Positions 16,071 through 17,236 of a stretch of DNA of 17,236 nucleotides are shown in pieces (position 1 is the stretch's first letter; every line of letters begins with the position of its first letter). A program made the translations under genes and the position numbers. The DNA lies in NCBI GenBank assembly GCA_036940085.1, contig JALLBK010000368.1:1-17236 (forward strand), in the 5' to 3' direction. The DNA comes from Discostella pseudostelligera. Lineage: Eukaryota > Bacillariophyta > Thalassiosirophyceae > Thalassiosirales > Thalassiosiraceae. The notes under the pieces are model-generated. The model saw only the letters and a list, made by a program, of their open reading frames with translations. It did no database searches and was not told the origin of the DNA.

Positions 16071-17236
16071 CAAGACGTGTAACTTTCTGTAACTTTGATG
16101 ATTTCGGCGATACATTTGTTGAAATCTTGATTTTGAAGCAATAAAATAGTCGGGTATTTTTGGCGAGGTGAGTACAAAGTGAGTCAGTTGTGCATATGTA
16201 GAGATGAGTTAAATGTGAGTGATGAGTCAATTCCCCTGAGTCCGTGCACCACACACAAGAGATGAGTGAGATGTGAGTCCAATGGATGGACGCAACAACC
16301 ATGGCGGCCACTGATGCCCCATAGGACCACCTCCCATGTAGCTATGGCCATGAATACACACCCACAGACAGCTATTCATCCCTGCTGCCTATGATAGTCA
16401 ACTCTGCTTTGAGCTCCTGCTGGTTCTCCCTTGGCACTCCACCTATGCTCCTACCCTTTGTTGACCATCCTCCGCCGCCACCGCCACTCTCCAAATTGGC
16501 AGGGTACTACTATGACTTTTATTGTTATGACCACACCTTCAAAATATGCCAGATTCATCGTCATCAGCAATAGTGACATCAATATAAGAGGTGGGGCTGA
16601 TGTTATTCCTGCCGAGTCAGTATGTTATGGTGTTACACAAATTCTGTCATTTTTTCATCTCCGACATAGGCATAGCAACATAGTGGTGTCAGGCAGCCAA
16701 AGGGGTCACCTACCAAACAATAATCAAGCGACAATCAAATTGACAATCACATCCAACTGATAGTGGTACTGATCCCTTTTAACGAAGGTTCAGGTGCTCT
16801 GAAGCACAAAAAAGAGTGTCAACCATCGATACATGACAATTGACTGATGCTAGCTGTCTGACAGCAAGGGCTGCCTCTCCTTGGCCACCATCCATGATAA
16901 TGAGGATATTAGCATGGATGCTTTGCTTTTGATAATCAGAAAACGTGCATAGATTGCTCTCCCTGTGTAGGTCTTGAAGAAAAAAAAACGGCATTGAAAT
17001 GGTCTTTGATTCAGCACCACCCGACACTGGTTATTTTTGAAGCTTTGGATCAATGACAAGCCCATCGGTGACTTCATCAATTATCTTCGAAGCAAGACCT
17101 TGAACACTTTGCAATCTAGATCACCGCCCCATGCAGGAGAATGCACTGGTTGATGGTTCGAGTAGTACTAGGTAGTAGTAGATGTCTTGAGCTGGGGGCT
17201 GGGGACCTGAGTGAAAGAACACAACTAAATGAATTG
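16071..17236. other. Right-end region without recognisable genes
   Basis: About 1.17 kb with no known gene. At 16165-16280 the words GTGAGT and GATGAGT occur several times, a weak simple repeat. Two overlapping minus-strand frames lie at 16779-17080; one reads HANILIIMDGGQGEAALAV and AVRQLASVNCHVSMVDTLF in a balanced composition, but I recognise no family and the start is not clear. A TAGTACTAGGTAGTAGTAG run sits near 17162. The area could contain exons of a gene continuing past the window or decayed transposon sequence. Confidence 0.45.

Noticed and set aside
15203..16177. Several long ORFs on both strands with RCRGAEVQ-like and LHLCTSAP-like repeats
   Set aside because: They follow directly from a stop-free 8-bp tandem repeat and appear in all frames; there is no separate sign of coding.

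Overview
The window looks like nuclear DNA of a microalga, most likely a diatom or a close stramenopile. Three things point there: compact, mostly intron-free conserved eukaryotic genes; a secreted metalloprotease with one short GTGAGT...TGCAG intron and a Ser/Thr/Pro/Lys repeat tail of a kind common in diatom secreted proteins; and a decayed Ty1/copia retroelement whose pre-integrase, RT and RNase H sequences resemble the diatom/oomycete copia lineage. I could not run a search, so the species is not determined.

The left half (1-7658) is gene-bearing. It holds the C-terminal third of a plasma-membrane-type Ca2+ P-type ATPase (+, cut by the window edge); a PAM16/TIM16-like subunit of the mitochondrial import motor (-), convergent with the ATPase; the glucosidase II beta subunit of ER glycoprotein quality control (+), divergent from PAM16; and a two-exon secreted M43-family (pappalysin-like) zinc metalloprotease (+). 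They have no common pathway beyond housekeeping and secretion, and the order looks like ordinary compact algal genome layout.

The right half (7860-17236) is accessory. A second, broken copy of the N-terminal half of the metalloprotease gene (7861-8490) lies just downstream of the intact gene. It ends abruptly where a Ty1/copia element begins (about 8492). The element runs through gag, protease, integrase, reverse transcriptase and most of RNase H in the expected copia order. It has several frame changes and in-frame stops, and it breaks off at about 13465, before the end of RNase H and the 3' LTR. After that come non-coding sequence with foldbacks and direct repeats, a striking cluster of GGTAAT palindromes (14527-14596), and about 830 bp of a diverged GGTGCAGA minisatellite (15241-16070). 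The final 1.2 kb has nothing I recognise.

I did not find a convincing new multi-gene system. The most unusual structures are the 8-bp minisatellite, which reads the same octapeptide in every frame and is open on both strands; the palindrome cluster; and the layered history of gene duplication, decay and transposon insertion at the metalloprotease locus.
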